Shown piece after piece: positions 47,202-59,181 of a stretch of DNA of 64,000 bases (within the stretch, counting starts at the first letter, position 1; every line of letters starts with the position of its first letter). The translations under genes and the position numbers were made by a program. The notes beneath the pieces are model-generated. The model searched no databases, had not been told where the DNA came from, and was given only the letters and a program-made list of their open reading frames with translations. Location: NCBI GenBank assembly GCA_037179385.1, contig CM074185.1:7807371-7871370 (forward strand), written 5' to 3'. This DNA is from Holothuria scabra (lineage: Eukaryota > Echinodermata > Holothuroidea > Aspidochirotida > Holothuriidae).

Positions 47202-47603
47202 TCGAACGTATTAAGGACCTTGGGATTAAAATCACCCAGCCAATTAGCTTAAACTGGCTCTTTTAAAAATGCAATTATGTAGGTTGAGAACAGAAAGTTC
47301 CATAGAAAGGCGACAACAAAAAATTCCTTTTTTACAGCTCATATATCATACGCTAGCTGGAGAAATACCACATCGTGAGTCATGAAAACAGAAACTAAGG
47401 GATCATATGTATCAAGGACCTTGTGATTAAGATCACCCTGCCAATTAGTTTTAACTGGCACTTTAAAAATGCAACTATGTAGGTTGAGAACACAAATTTC
47501 CATAAAATGACGACAACAAAAAATTCCTTTTTTACAGCTCATATATCATACGCTAGCTAGAGAAATACCACATCATGAGTCATGAAAACAGAAACTAAGA
47601 CTT
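47202..47603 (+). repeat. Two-copy tandem repeat, 201-bp period
   Basis: Units at 47202-47402 and 47403-47603 share AAGGACCTTG(G/T)GATTAA, CCAATTAG, ATGTAGGTTGAGAACA, CGACAACAAAAAATTCC, CAGCTCATATATCATACGCT and TCATGAAAACAGAAACTAAG with few differences. No coding role is visible; the minus-strand frame 47339-47542 lies inside the repeat. Confidence 0.85.
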
Positions 47604-50054
47604 TAAAACTGCGGATGAATTGGTAGACTTAGCCATTCCGACAGGCTATATAGCGTCATGTCAACAAAAACCAATGAGGTTCTGATTTCCAGGCGTTTCC
47701 TCATTTTATTCTTTTGAAATCTTCGTCTGACATAGTCCATCTAAAACAGAAGCATACAGTGGCCATGGATGTCTACTAGACAGTAAATACTCTAGTGAAA
47801 AGTGGACAATAGCATGCACATGGTGCGTTTACGTCGTGTGTGCGTCACGTCACATTTGTCGACATTCTTTGGCGGATGCGTTAAGACGCATGCCTGTCTG
47901 CACAGGATACTGTCATAATACGTCGAGTTCGACGCGCCACTTCAATACACAGTGTGTACGTAGTTTCCTAGTCACAAAGAATGCTGATAGACGATCTGTA
48001 AGCCTGTACGGAGGTCATAAAATTGCGTAACGTTCACCGCGGCTACAGTCACCACCACTCACGATATTCCATATGGCTACCATTTACAATCCATCATCTT
48101 TTCATATCTTCGAATGCAGGCACGGACCCAAGAGGGGAGAGGGGGCTTTTACGGCCTCAGCCCCCCCCCCTTTTCGTCACATCAACAATAACAAATACAC
48201 TAAAAAACGCATAATGTTCATCTAAGAGAATATTCAAGGGGCTATTTCAAGCTCGTCCTTTTCCTCACAACTTAAAATTTTCAACTATGTTCTAAGTGTT
48301 AATTATGATGCGAAACGTAAGAATTCAAGCCCTTGTATAGATGTTGATGCTGACCACGGAAAATTGAGCTATGTTGATTTTGATTTCTACCTCGTCACGC
48401 ACCGGTGTGTTTTTATCTGATGGGTAGGCTACAGTTGGTAGGGATATAAACCGTTGATATGGAATGGTTGTTTGTTGGCTAGAAAATATTTTTACAGGCT
48501 TCTTCCTTGCGCGGTAAACGCGCGACAATTAGTGCGGTTTTGTAAGAGCCATTTATTCTCATGGAATATCCTATTGAGGTAAACTTCGGGCATGTAAATC
48601 TTTGAGTCTGAGCTAATCTGGCTTCTCAAACACATGTGATCCTTGCTAAGTTCGATGAAACTTCTAAAGGCTACATAGCCGGTGTGCGATGCATTGCCGT
48701 CCTCCCTTGAAGTTGAGAAGGGATCCTTGCCGGTCAATGAAGCTGCTTGAATTTTAAATGCGGTACTCATCATAATCTTATGTCGCAAGGTAGTCAAATA
48801 GTTTTTAGAATGCGGATGCAAGCTCAATTTCCCAAAGATTAGTTACTTTACGTTACCATTACATCCAATGGTAGAAGCACATTATTTTAATCTGGTAATT
48901 TTCTGATGGTTTTAAAATTTACTCATTTTTTATTGAATTATAAATTTTACTGCAAACGAAAGCTCAAAATAATCATAGCTTAGATTCTACTTACAAGTCG
49001 GTCGGTTGGTACTCATCTACAACGAACTGACGTCATTTGTATCTATGCCATTTCGAACGTAACGCAGAATAAAACTACACCAAGTTTTGAAATGACTGGG
49101 GAAACGAAGGTGGTGTCGTCATTACGTTGCAGCTGACGTCCGCGTTGTGAAATCTAAAGCTCACATAATACTTTTTAAGTCTGCCAGAAACTTCAAACTG
49201 ACTTCGTCAACCCCTTTTGTAGGATAGCAGCCTAGAATTTTGACAACAAATTGTGATATCTGACAGACAGGCTTGAACCAGATCTTAATGTGTACGTCAG
49301 GTCTAAAATTTCAAAATATTCATTATTATTGAGCATGAAAAATGAATCCGCACAGTCAGATTTCCACCTTCATAGGACATTCCTGAGCTGAGATTTAAAA
49401 TGTTGAGTTTATTCACTCCAATGAAAGTAGTACATTGCACAATAAGTTGTGATGGCATTTCTGTCAAGTGGTACCCTGTCTTCATGTTCATGAAAGTTAA
49501 CTTTCTTAAACTTTGTACCAATATATGATATCACTTTTAATCTTATGGAGTGATGTAATTAATTGAGTCCTCTTTTTACAACATGTTACGCAAGCAAACA
49601 GGTATCCTTCAAGCTCATGAAAACATTCTTTTACTCTTAAAGGGAGCCAATCAGGTAATGTGAGTTGAACAACAGTCACAAATAACTGCAAAATGGAATA
49701 TTTTGTTTTTAAGTGAATAAAATTCAACATTTATGGATCGACAATGGAAAGAGCTATAAAAATGGTAGGTGGAAGATTAAGAATTGCTTTGAAACCTCTA
49801 AAATATATATGTTTTAAGTTCTAGGCTTGAGGTACTCTTTGCTTTTTGGATCAAGCTCTGAAGCTCAGTCATAAATTATGGGAATGGCCTCCCTAAAGTT
49901 TACTAGTTCACTGATGTAATGTCCTCAGCAATGCAAAGCTGTTTGTTATGTTATTCTTGCAGCGTCAGCCGCTTCATGTGAACGACATCCTGCCAATTTT
50001 ACTCGGGACAAGATTTTATGTGTGAGCTTTCATTGGAAGTCGTAAGCCCTATAA
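47604..50054. other. Unassigned DNA
   Basis: No domain recognised. Minus-strand open frames at 48492-48827 (111 codons) and 48325-48528 are adjacent, but I see no family resemblance and no clear splice structure, so I do not call a gene. A C-run lies at about 48162-48171. Confidence 0.35.
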
Positions 50055-50104
50055 ATGGCGACACCGACCAACCAACCGGATGATGCCGGTCTCACCGAAC
50101 GTAG
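50055..50104 (+). CDS. Candidate first coding exon (MATPTNQPDDAGLTER...)
   Basis: ATG at 50055 in the context ATAAATGGCG begins 16 codons (MATPTNQPDDAGLTER) and reaches AG|GTATGT at 50103-50110, a near-perfect 5' splice donor. Upstream are an inverted CCAAT (ATTGG at about 50031) and a CTATAAAT string just before the ATG. A short polar first exon with a good donor is common in animal genes. No downstream exon could be joined and the peptide matches no family I recognise, so this is a weak call; unspliced, the frame stops after about 26 codons. Confidence 0.3.
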
Positions 50105-50110
50105 GTATGT

Positions 50111-51500
50111 TCTGAATAGACCCACTTGGTAATTGTGCGAAGTGATTTTTTTCATTCTTCGACGTGGCACTTGTGAATTCATTGCCAAGAGAAAGGAGGA
50201 TGGACGTCCGCTAGATAGGCAGATATATCAATGTAATTGCGTAAGTAGCTTGTGGGTATATTTTAATTTTATAGCCTATCCGTTAGTGCCAAATTTCTCA
50301 ACTTAACTCTATTCGGTTAAATATACGCTCTGCTGATCATTTTCAACTGTTGTATATTACTGTCGCAAGCCCACAGGTGGAAAAGTATGCATAAACATGC
50401 TTTTCATTACCAGCATTTTAACTGCTTCTACATGCGTAGCATACCGCCTAAAATGAAGATATGGCAGAGATGGGTCACAAAAGATGCTGTCCACTTTCTA
50501 CTCTCTTAGCTTACCCCCTACACCCACTTTCTTTAGTTAAAGACTTATAGACGGGACTCCGACTGTCTCCGAGCAGAACGGAATCTTTCTTGAAATTCGG
50601 AAGGAGCTTGACCAATGATTGCTGCACTGGGGTTGTGGTGTGCGGGAAAGCCTGTACCCACATGGTTTGCTTTGCGCTAGAAACAGAATTATTTCACAAT
50701 TGCTGCAGGCATAGCATTGGGAGCAACATAGTGCTTAGGAAATGTCAAAACCCGGAAAACCAGAACATCAACAAGGAGATGAATTGAAATTTAAAAGAAA
50801 GCAAGTATTTCAAAACGCAAATGAAATAGGGCATGAATTTGCATATAATTCCCGTACACAAACAATTGTCAAAACAGTGTCTGAATTAACTAACCACTTT
50901 CGTCACTAATACTTGACTAATTCCTGAAGATATCCGACTAATTACAAATTTATGAACCAAAAAAAGTCAAAAGGTAGTAAATGAAGCTTTAAAAAAATGT
51001 CAGAAACTGTAAGTCAATTGGTAAAAAAGTGGTCACTTATTAGTCAAAATTTGATTCGATGTGACTGCTTTATTCAGGAATTGATTTGACTAATTTGTCT
51101 GTGTTTACACCAGTAACATGTACTTGGAAGACGTGGATGAGGGCACTGTCACAAGGTCCAGGCCTAAAAGGAATGGTGGTTTAATATAAAAAACGCCACA
51201 ACTCTTGACTGTGCTATTTCGGCGATGGGTTTCGACTTCAAATGAAATGCAAACAAGTTGTTGTGTGTGTGACACGTGGTTTCACATCTAGAAAAAAATT
51301 ACTTGTAATGATGCATTTAGTTAACGGGAAGAACAAGTTGAGGCGGGTGGAACAACAATCAGGTTCTTCCGGGATAGTTGAGAAGTAAGCAGAAAGATAT
51401 TCTGAACGGTCGACCTCTCATTGCACCTTTTTTATCTCATCATCGCTCCGTGAGGAGGATGAGATATTGTAGTCACTTTGCCTATGGTGCTATATATAGC
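50111..51500. other. Unassigned DNA
   Basis: No exon, gene or repeat could be recognised. Open frames such as 50590-50787 show no family resemblance. Confidence 0.4.
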
Positions 51501-51520
51501 AATGCCAGCGTAAATCGCAA

Positions 51521-52260
51521 CCGTTACCATGGTAACGGTAAATTTTCCCAATTAACAAGTCTCAAGGTCTAACCCATGGTGAGGTACCTAGGGGTGACTG
51601 AAGGTCCAGGGCTGAGAGGGGTCAAAACCTGTCCGTGTGTGTGTGTGTGTTGGTGTGTGAATGTGTGTCCAATTTTGTTTTCCTAATATCTTGTCAACGG
51701 CTGGGTCGATTTTCTTCAAACTTTGTAGGATGGTACCTTAGGTGGAACAATTGTATTTTCATACACAACCGGAAGTGAAGGTCAAAGGTTACAGGTCAAA
51801 GGTCAAATTTAGTGAAATCACATTTTTTTGCTCTATTTCCAAAATGACACATCTTCCTGACACGAAACTGCACACATATGATTATTGAATCCAGACCTAC
51901 CAAAATATGTGGTTTCCATAGCAACAGACGTCAAGGTCAAGTGGTACAGTGGGAAATTCATTTTACATGAAACTTCACAAGTATATAGGGTAGAAGAGTT
52001 CTACAAAAAAATATGTAGTTTCCATGGCAACCAACGTCAAAGGTCGCGTGACAGGGGGCAGATACTTTTTTTGTATTTATACTATACTATAACTCTTATA
52101 GGAAGCATCCCACACCTTTGAAAGTTTTAATGTAATAGCCTAGGCATGACATGTTGAACCTATATGTTGGGTTGTCATGGAAACCAAGGACATAGTTCAC
52201 GTTACAGATGGTCAAAGGTTAATGTTTTGTAACTAGCCCATTTTTCATCAACTAATGTAA
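51521..52260 (+). promoter_or_regulatory. Repeat-like segment with clustered X-box and AGGTCA direct-repeat motifs
   Basis: CCGTTACCATGGTAACGG (51521-51538) is a perfect palindrome fitting the RFX X-box. GTTTCCATAGCAAC (51912-51925) and GTTTCCATGGCAAC (52018-52031) fit it too, and GGTTTCCATGAC occurs inverted near 52170. AGGTCAAAGGTCA (51793-51805) is a perfect DR1 nuclear-receptor site, preceded by AGGTCAAAGGTTA (51779-51791). The second and third X-boxes lie in related paragraphs about 106 bp apart, so the cluster may come from a dispersed repeat. A (GT)n run lies at 51634-51660. Confidence 0.45.
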
Positions 52261-53597
52261 TAAGCTAGACTGAGCCCCAGGCCTAGTCTGGTACATCGTA
52301 GAAGCAGTCTCGTCTTCACAACTGAAATTCTTATTTCACTAGCTTGTATGCTGCAATGAGATATTTAAGTTCCTGCTCCCACTTCACTTTGATGGCCCTT
52401 ATATCTGTTCCCATGTGGTCTATGCAGACAGTTGTTTTCACTCCAAAGTTGATGTAACTGTTAGGTCTAGTAGTATGAAAGATAAAGTGTAACCTAGTGC
52501 TAGACTTTAAATCTGAAGCTGGTTAACGGTATGTAGGCTAAGTCTGGGGCTTACGCAATTCATGGGCTTGAGTTATACCCCAAGATATGAAACCGTAGGT
52601 GAATAACTTTGGGTTAGGCATAGGGCCTACCTATCTTACATATTAGTGCCCTTATAACATGACGGTTCTGAAGCATCGCAACCCCCCAAAAAACGTACGT
52701 GACAATTTCCTTGCTTCGGGCTAGGATTCGCCACAGGCCAGCACGCAGAAAAGGTTTGTGCGATGGCCAGAAATCTTCTAACGCCACGCGTTCAACATGG
52801 CGCACTCGCCCAGTTTCTTAATTGAGACGCACTTGATGTGCGTATCAGCTCGACACACGTGAAGTTTGCCGTCGTGTCAAAATGGAGAAAACGCCCAGCC
52901 AGCGCCTGAATAATAACAACTACGCACTTGTCTAAAGCGTCCCCAAAAGCGTCTTACTATTTTACTGGATTAAAAGGGCACGCGTTACAAAGATTGGGTA
53001 GCCTATTTCTCCAGTTCTTTCATAATCCGGTGTCAGAATTTAAATTTATCCAAAAAAATGTTGTTTTGGAATAACGTGTGCGCCTATAGTTCCAGAACTT
53101 GATTGGTCTGTGCCATATTCTTTCCCCTCGCTATCTTACAAAAAAGGACTTCCGTGCCTTGGAACGAAAAAACCGATTCCCTTGGACTTCAAATATGAAT
53201 TTCAAAGGGTTGTGGCATATAGAGTTTTAGTATGGTTATTCAATGCATTCTACTGCAGCACTAAAAACAGCACAGATAAAACTTCTAGCACATAAATACT
53301 TTCCGTTCTATAACCATCTTACGCACATGTTAGCGATGAGATATGCAACTCCGTGGATTGCCCTCTTGTTTTTTTCTTTTGTGGAAAAATGCAGATCATT
53401 GATACTAGACGGGTTTCGTCTCAGAGTTAGTTTTTCAGCCTCGGAACTTCCATGGTTGGCTGGCAAGAAAAAAAAACAAAATTGGTGCATTCGATTTGCG
53501 GCACTTCTGTCATTTCATTTTATTCTGTCGTGTAAGCATCTGTGGCTGACATTGTTTAGCTGGATGGAGTTTTACGCTCAGATTCTAACCAACTGGT
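52261..53597. other. Unassigned DNA
   Basis: No supported gene. Two short ATG contexts (near 52797 and 52883) open 17-20-codon frames without splice support. The plus-strand frame 53243-53629 has no recognisable domain and runs into SINE sequence. Confidence 0.35.
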
Positions 53598-53735
53598 TTC
53601 AGCCTGGCTGGCCACGGCCTTTTCTCTAGTTGTGGCTCACGGCACGTATGTTTTACCTACTCCATTGAACACGCTGAGCATCAAGAGCCAGCTTTCCATC
53701 GGGAGTTCTGGAGTTCGACTCCCGGTCGGGTCTTA
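53598..53735 (-). mobile_element. Partial tRNA-derived SINE
   Basis: Body blocks GGCCACGGCCTTTTCTC, TAGTTGTGGCTCACGGCACG, TACTCCATTGAACACGCTGAGCAT match the SINE family. The continuation contains GAGTTCGACTCCCGGTCGGG, a B-box-like string on the plus strand, so the head may be from another tRNA-like sequence. Confidence 0.55.
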
Positions 53736-54540
53736 CCAAAAACTTGAAAATGGAACGCATTGCCATTGTGTTTGTTGCTCTCATGAAAACCGTGGCTAAA
53801 ACAGGCACTGTTATCCAGTGGGCATCTTATAGTTGTATAATAGAAAAAAAAGGGGGGGGGGGCAATCATATTTGTCCAAATATATATGTCAATTTTCGAG
53901 CAAAATGCCTCAATTTCCTCGCATCCCTACAATGACCGCCCAGAACACACTGATCATTAATAATCAAATATTCCAAAGTAATAAAAATTAAGGCCAGTGT
54001 AGTGTTGGAATTGACATCGGACAGCTATACAATCTACGACAAAACTGTTGGAAAACTATGTGACAGCCTTTGGGATTTTCAGTTGCTATGCTGACATGAA
54101 CCCCCGAGGCCCCCGCAAAAAAAAAAAAAAAAAAATGTTGCGTAGAAAGAGTAATTGCGTGTCGTAAGCAGGAAAACCATAGTCAACATTGAAACGGGAG
54201 GGGAGTTTTGTCTAATTAGTTGCAAAAAAAAAAAGAAAAAAAGAGAAAACAATCAAAATATCATATATCATGTTGATGTCACAACAGCTGAGGTTTCTGT
54301 CAGTAGCTATCGAAACTCTTTTTATGGTAGTGTGTTACCACTGTGCTACCAAAGGTTACTGGATCTAAGTTTACTGAGACAGATTTCTGATTAATGGCTA
54401 TGCGGGTTGAACGACTTACGACCCAATACATAAAACGCGGCGACTCCCTTGTCTGACTACACACCGCACCATATCTCAACCTAGTTTCAGGTTACAACGT
54501 CTGAATTCTGAAACTGTAAGGGATGATGAAGGACAGTAGA
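53736..54540. other. Unassigned DNA with homopolymer runs
   Basis: G-run at 53853-53862 and A-runs at 54117-54134 and 54223-54245. No gene recognised. Confidence 0.4.
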
Positions 54541-55808
54541 GAACTAGAACTGCATTTGCTTGCAAATACGCAGAAATATAGTGCGTGTTAGACATGTCCT
54601 TACAGTTAGTACAGTATGCCAGTTTTAATTTGAACTTTAGGACTTGCAAGTGGCGTAGCCACGGGGTGGTTTTGAGGGTAATACCCCACTTCCCATAACC
54701 CAACGTTGCAATGCAAAAACACCTAAAATAGCCGGGTTTTTTCTCTGTACTTAGATTTTTTTCCCTCGCCTTGTGCCCCAACGACCAACCCCATATGACA
54801 CCACCCCCATGACACAATCCTGGCTACGCTACTGGGAGTTGCTCATGGTGGGAAGAGGGGATGTTGTTTCGTTTCGACCTCTCCTCTCAACCCTATGTCT
54901 TGATAGCTACTGCAAGGCTGGATCAGTTTATCTCCCGGCTCTCTGGAGGATGGACGCAAAAGGAAATGATAGAATAATGTCCAATGATGTAAATCCAGAT
55001 CTTCTATGCTACTTATCGAATACGAGTAGTCAGTCACTACAATCCTAGATAAAAATGATGGGACACTTTGGCACATAATGTAGCAACATCTATCAATTAG
55101 TTTCGCAGGTCTTCCAACCCCCCCCCCCCCCAATTCAATGTTGTCCGAACCGAAATTAAGAAAGTTTCAACATTGAAAGGGGGGAACGGGGGACTGGTCC
55201 ATGTACTTTTCCCCAGGATTGTAGCTTCACTTTGAAGCACATTGCCAACACTGAAGCAAGCGCTGAATGGCCTACTTAGCCATACGCCCGTACGCTCTGT
55301 CGTGTTGTTTACTCAACTGATTTTGATCGGTTCTCTTCTCCTCTTTCAAAGCCGAATAACTGTTGAAGCTGTGTATTACGATGTGCCACATGTTGCCAAA
55401 AAGTTCCAGTCAGACTGCTTTTACCACTGAAATAAAGCACTACAGAACTACAGCACAAGTCGCCTAATCTAATACAGTGAAGCCAATTCGCTCCGCACAA
55501 GGAATTGGCAATTCCCTCTGCTTCGTAGTAATTCGGTGATGATATTGCACAATTACACCTTGATACTGTTTAACGATAATGGATGTAATGGAGCCGTGTT
55601 GCGTACCAGTTTGGGAGCAGCGATCGTTTCTCTAGGCTTATTACCTCAGTGGGAAAAGGCCGAACCACATTTTATCGCATTTTCTGGAAATTTATCCCCA
55701 GGACCTTTTTTTAGTTGTAGTATTTGCTTTTCTGAAGTAGAGTTTTGTTTAAAGACGGCCACAGATTGCACTTACTGCTATTATTAAAAGGTAGAGCATG
55801 GATATTAC
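54541..55808 (+). repeat. Left arm of a ~2.5-kb inverted duplication
   Basis: Reverse-complement matches to 56072-57024 in mirror order: AACTAGAACTGCATTTGCTT at the outer edge, the TTACAGTTAGTACAGTATGC block, the CTACTGCAAGGCTGGATCAG block, CACTGAAGCAAGCGCTGA, the TGGGAAAAGGCCGAACCACA block, and AAAAGGTAGAGCATGGATAT at the inner edge. A MITE (54648-54834) and a segment around 55050-55210 are extra in this arm. No open frame is conserved between arms. Confidence 0.85.
54648..54834 (+). mobile_element. hAT-type MITE, copy 2 (same family as 2295-2474)
   Basis: Left AAGTGGCGTAGCCACGG and right TGGCTACGCTACTG, with the same internal blocks as copy 1 (AAAACACCTAAAATAG versus AAAACGCCTAAAATAG, CCCCCATGACACAATCCTGG). 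Flanks GGACTTGC (54640-54647) and GGAGTTGC (54835-54842) match at 7 of 8 positions. The opposite inverted arm holds a single GAGTTGCT-type empty site near 56920-56930 (GAGCAACTCC on the plus strand). Confidence 0.85.
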
Positions 55809-56071
55809 TACAATAACTGACTACAATGCCCATAGACGGATAGGAGACGGATGGCTCCTTTACGGGGTTGAAGTCTTAGGGCCCGTCTTGAGCCTCTTGT
55901 TGTTTATGGGTCATTTGGGTTAGTTCATAATATGTTTTCGTTACTAAAATTGTGTTATTATTGTAGTGCGCCGCTCTTTAATATTAGAATTTACTGGCCT
56001 ACTAACAATTTCTTTTGTTAACCCTGTTATGGCTCACAACTCATTTCCTGCGCGTACCGTAACTTAGTTCG
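55809..56071. other. Central spacer of the inverted duplication
   Basis: About 260 bp not mirrored between arms. No gene or terminal motif recognised. Confidence 0.5.
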
Positions 56072-57024
56072 TACAAATATCCATGCTCTACCTTTTAACA
56101 ATAGCAGTAAGTGCAATCTGTGGCCGTCTTTAAACAAAAATCTACTTCAGAAAAGCAAATACTACAACTACAAGAACGATTCGAGGAGTTAACTTGATGA
56201 TAGGTCCCTGCGGAAAAAATCCAGAAAACGTGATAAAATTTGGTTCGGCCTTTTCCCATTAAGGTGATAAGCCTGGAGAATCAATCGCTACTTCCAAATT
56301 GGTACGAAACACGGCGCCATTGCGTCCATTATCGTTACAGTATCAAGGCGTTATTGTACAGTATCATCATATAGCGCTACTAGTTCTTCCATGCTTTGCT
56401 TGAGTGGTAAAAGCAGAGACTATTTTGACAGGAACTTTTTGACAGCATGTAGCATTGCGAATGAATGATATACGTAAGTCACGATACACAGCACCAACAG
56501 TTATTCAGCCTTCCGAGAGAAAGTTGTTATAGGCCTATGCCCTGCATGCAGCCGTACTGCACTAGTCAGAGAGCCTGAGAGGGTGCAAGAACAGTGCAAG
56601 AGGAGGAGAGGAACGATAAAAATCAGTTTAGGCAAGAGTAAAAAACACGACAGAGCATATCGTATGGGTAAGTAGGCTACTTAGCACTTGCTTCAGTGTT
56701 GGCAAATGTGCTTCAAAATAAAGCTAGTGACTGACTACTCGTGTTCGATTAGTAGCATGGAAGGTCCGATTTACATCATTGGACATTCTTTTATCATTTC
56801 TTTTTGCGTCAATCCTCCAGGGAGCCGGGGGATAAACTGGTCCAGCCTTGTAATAGCTATCGAGAAATAGGGTTGAGAGGAGTGGCCGAAACGAACCAAC
56901 AGCCCCTTCCCAACATGAGCAACTCCTGAAGTTCAAATTATAACTGCATACTGTACTAACTGTAAAGACATGTTTAACACGCACTAAAATTCTGCGTATT
57001 TTCAAGCAAATGCAGTTCTAGTTT
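56072..57024 (-). repeat. Right arm of the ~2.5-kb inverted duplication
   Basis: Reverse complement of 54541-55808, lacking the MITE. It carries a segment near 56420-56640 not clearly present in the left arm. It ends at AAGCAAATGCAGTTCTAG; beyond this the similarity stops abruptly on both sides. Confidence 0.85.
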
Positions 57025-57219
57025 GGAAATGATTTTGCTAAAATGAACAGCTTTTTCTTATAAATTTCTATCTCTGTTTAAGGGCTATTCGAATGACGGT
57101 TAAGATTGTATCAAATGCAAGGGACATAAAATGTATGGAGGCGTTCGTCGGGCTCATTTGCAATATGGCACGCGGGAGTACAACGTGAAAATTTCTTCCA
57201 ATCTGTATCACAGATTGCC

Positions 57220-58507
57220 CAGTGGCGAAGGAAGCAATTCGAAGGGTGGGGGTGGGGGGGGGGGCGGAGTAATTTTTGGACTATGCACCTCACCCTACCC
57301 CATTGACCAAAAATTACATTTTTGATGCTAAATTTCTCGCCTTTTCTACCAGCAAGAATGATTTTTTTAATTAAAAAAGTATGCTATAAATCATTTTTTC
57401 AAATGAAACTGGGCACTAGAGAAGGTACAATTTTTCGTTTCTTCCAGCCACGCTACAGTAGACAAAAATTCCAGTATATCTATGCACTCTGCAAACGGAT
57501 GAACATTGATAACATTTTAATTCTTCAAGTTACTAAAGAACCCATCTACTCACAGACTTTTTACCGTAACTGGCAGGGTTGAAAGGTAACTGATGATACG
57601 AGAGCACTCACCGTAGGCGAATGATTCCCTACCTAAAGTTTAGCCCGCAAGACTATTTTAGCCGAGCGCTCCGGTTCGTTTGCGCGAAGCGTAGAAGAAA
57701 TTTTGAAAAATCGGACCCCTCAGACAGAAGGGCATTTCTCAAGTTTTTAAGTACCGTAGTAGATAAGCAGTAGGGGGGTAAAAAGACTTTTTCATAGGAA
57801 ATAAACAAGCACCCAAATTTTCCGAGCATTCTTTGAAGTGTAAACACTACTGTATGGACGCAATTTGAGGCGCGCGAAGCGCGCCGAAATTTTTGCCCTT
57901 TTGAAACAAGTATTTGTGGCCATGGAGCTTGTATTGCAGACAATTTTGGATTCTGGAATTCTTGTGTAGGGAAATTCGAAACATTGGGGAATTACTGATC
58001 GAAGAATCTGCACTTCCTACATTTGCAAATCTGAAAATAATTGCACTCTGATCGACTTAAGGTCGTTGTAGCTACATAATGTTTTCTTGAAAGTCTACGA
58101 ACTGAAGCTCTGCAATAAAATTTTAAAAGTTTCCGAAACTTTGCTGCTTATTTCAGACTAACTATTTCAAAGTCAAGAGCTCATATTGGTATCACAAATG
58201 GCAGATTTCGATTTTTCATTTCCAGAGCTTGAAAAGGTTTATAAAACTGATTAATAAGACAGCACTTATGGATTAGGAATTGCACGCGGAAAATTTTGCT
58301 TTTTCGAAACAATGAATTACAAATTGGCGCTTGTATTGAAGAGAACTCAGAATCTCATGAGAATAAGAATTGAGAATATCACATTTTTGACAAAGAGATT
58401 TTCTGACAAGGCAATTGTGGGGGGGGGGGGGCGTAAGCATGCTTCCACCCCCTCATTTTTCACTGGGGGACTGTCGCCCCCGCATCTCCCCTCTTACTAC
58501 GCCTATC
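57220..58507 (+). mobile_element. hAT-like nonautonomous element with GCGCGC internal repeats
   Basis: Left end CAGTGGCGAAGGAAG; right end CTTACTACGCCTATC is its loose inverse. Flanks AGATTGCC (57212-57219) and AGATTACC (58508-58515) match at 7 of 8 positions. Inside are GC-headed units near 57674, 57868 and 58282 (spacings about 194 and 414, i.e. about two units) with GAAATTTTTGCCCTTTTGAAAC-like starts. A CAGACAGAAGGGCATTTCTC block near 57719 recalls copy 1 at 9251. No transposase. Confidence 0.65.
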
Positions 58508-58597
58508 AGATTACCAGGGTCATAACTTTGATTGTGAACTGATTTGATACACGATCGATAAATGTCACATCAATGACAGCGTATCTAAAACTCTTAA

Positions 58598-59177
58598 AGG
58601 TAGTGTGACATGAAAATGACAAAATCGGGCACAGGATGTAAAACGCATTATGAACATGAAAATAGTCACAATTTCCATCAAAATCCGTCAAAAATTGACC
58701 ATTTTTCAGGACAATTTCTGATTTTCACTTAATCATTAATAAATATGAGCTCAATTTGCAAATCTTGTGATGTCACGGAAGGGACATACCATATATGGCT
58801 AACGCTATCCTTTGTTCTTACAATCTTCCTTTCAAGGACAGTTGTAGTATTAATTTGCCCTGGGGTTTTTATTTTGGAAGTTTAATTTGTGTCCTTGATA
58901 TTCATCAGCATCAATTACCAAAATGAACCACAAAGTATCTGATGAGTAAATAAGAGATAATTTATATAGGGTTAAAAAAAAGTCAACACTATGCAACACT
59001 GCACATCATTATTTTTGCATAAGCTGCAAGTTTTTCAGACACATTCGAACTTTGAAGAGGTACATCTGGAGAACCGTTAATGATATTGAAATAATTCCAA
59101 TGGAGTGTTCCTTAGAACAGTTCACTCCATAGCTGCCAAGTGAAGTCAGGTCAATTTGCTGACGTGTCACACTACCT
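58598..59177. mobile_element. TTAA-flanked MITE (piggyBac-like ends)
   Basis: Ends AGGTAGTGTGACA and TGTCACACTACCT are perfect 13-bp inverted repeats, each next to TTAA (58594-58597 and 59178-59181). TTAA targets are the piggyBac signature. The 580-bp interior is non-coding. A decayed copy lies at 45186-45540. It starts less than 100 bp from the hAT-like element on its left. Confidence 0.7.
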
Positions 59178-59181
59178 TTAA

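Noticed and set aside
48325..48827. Adjacent minus-strand frames of 67 and 111 codons that might be exons
   Set aside because: No recognisable domain and no convincing donor/acceptor pair linking them.
52790..52935. ATGGCGCACTCGCCC and ATGGAGAAAACGCCC starts as first exons
   Set aside because: Frames end after about 20 and 17 codons with no good splice donor in frame.
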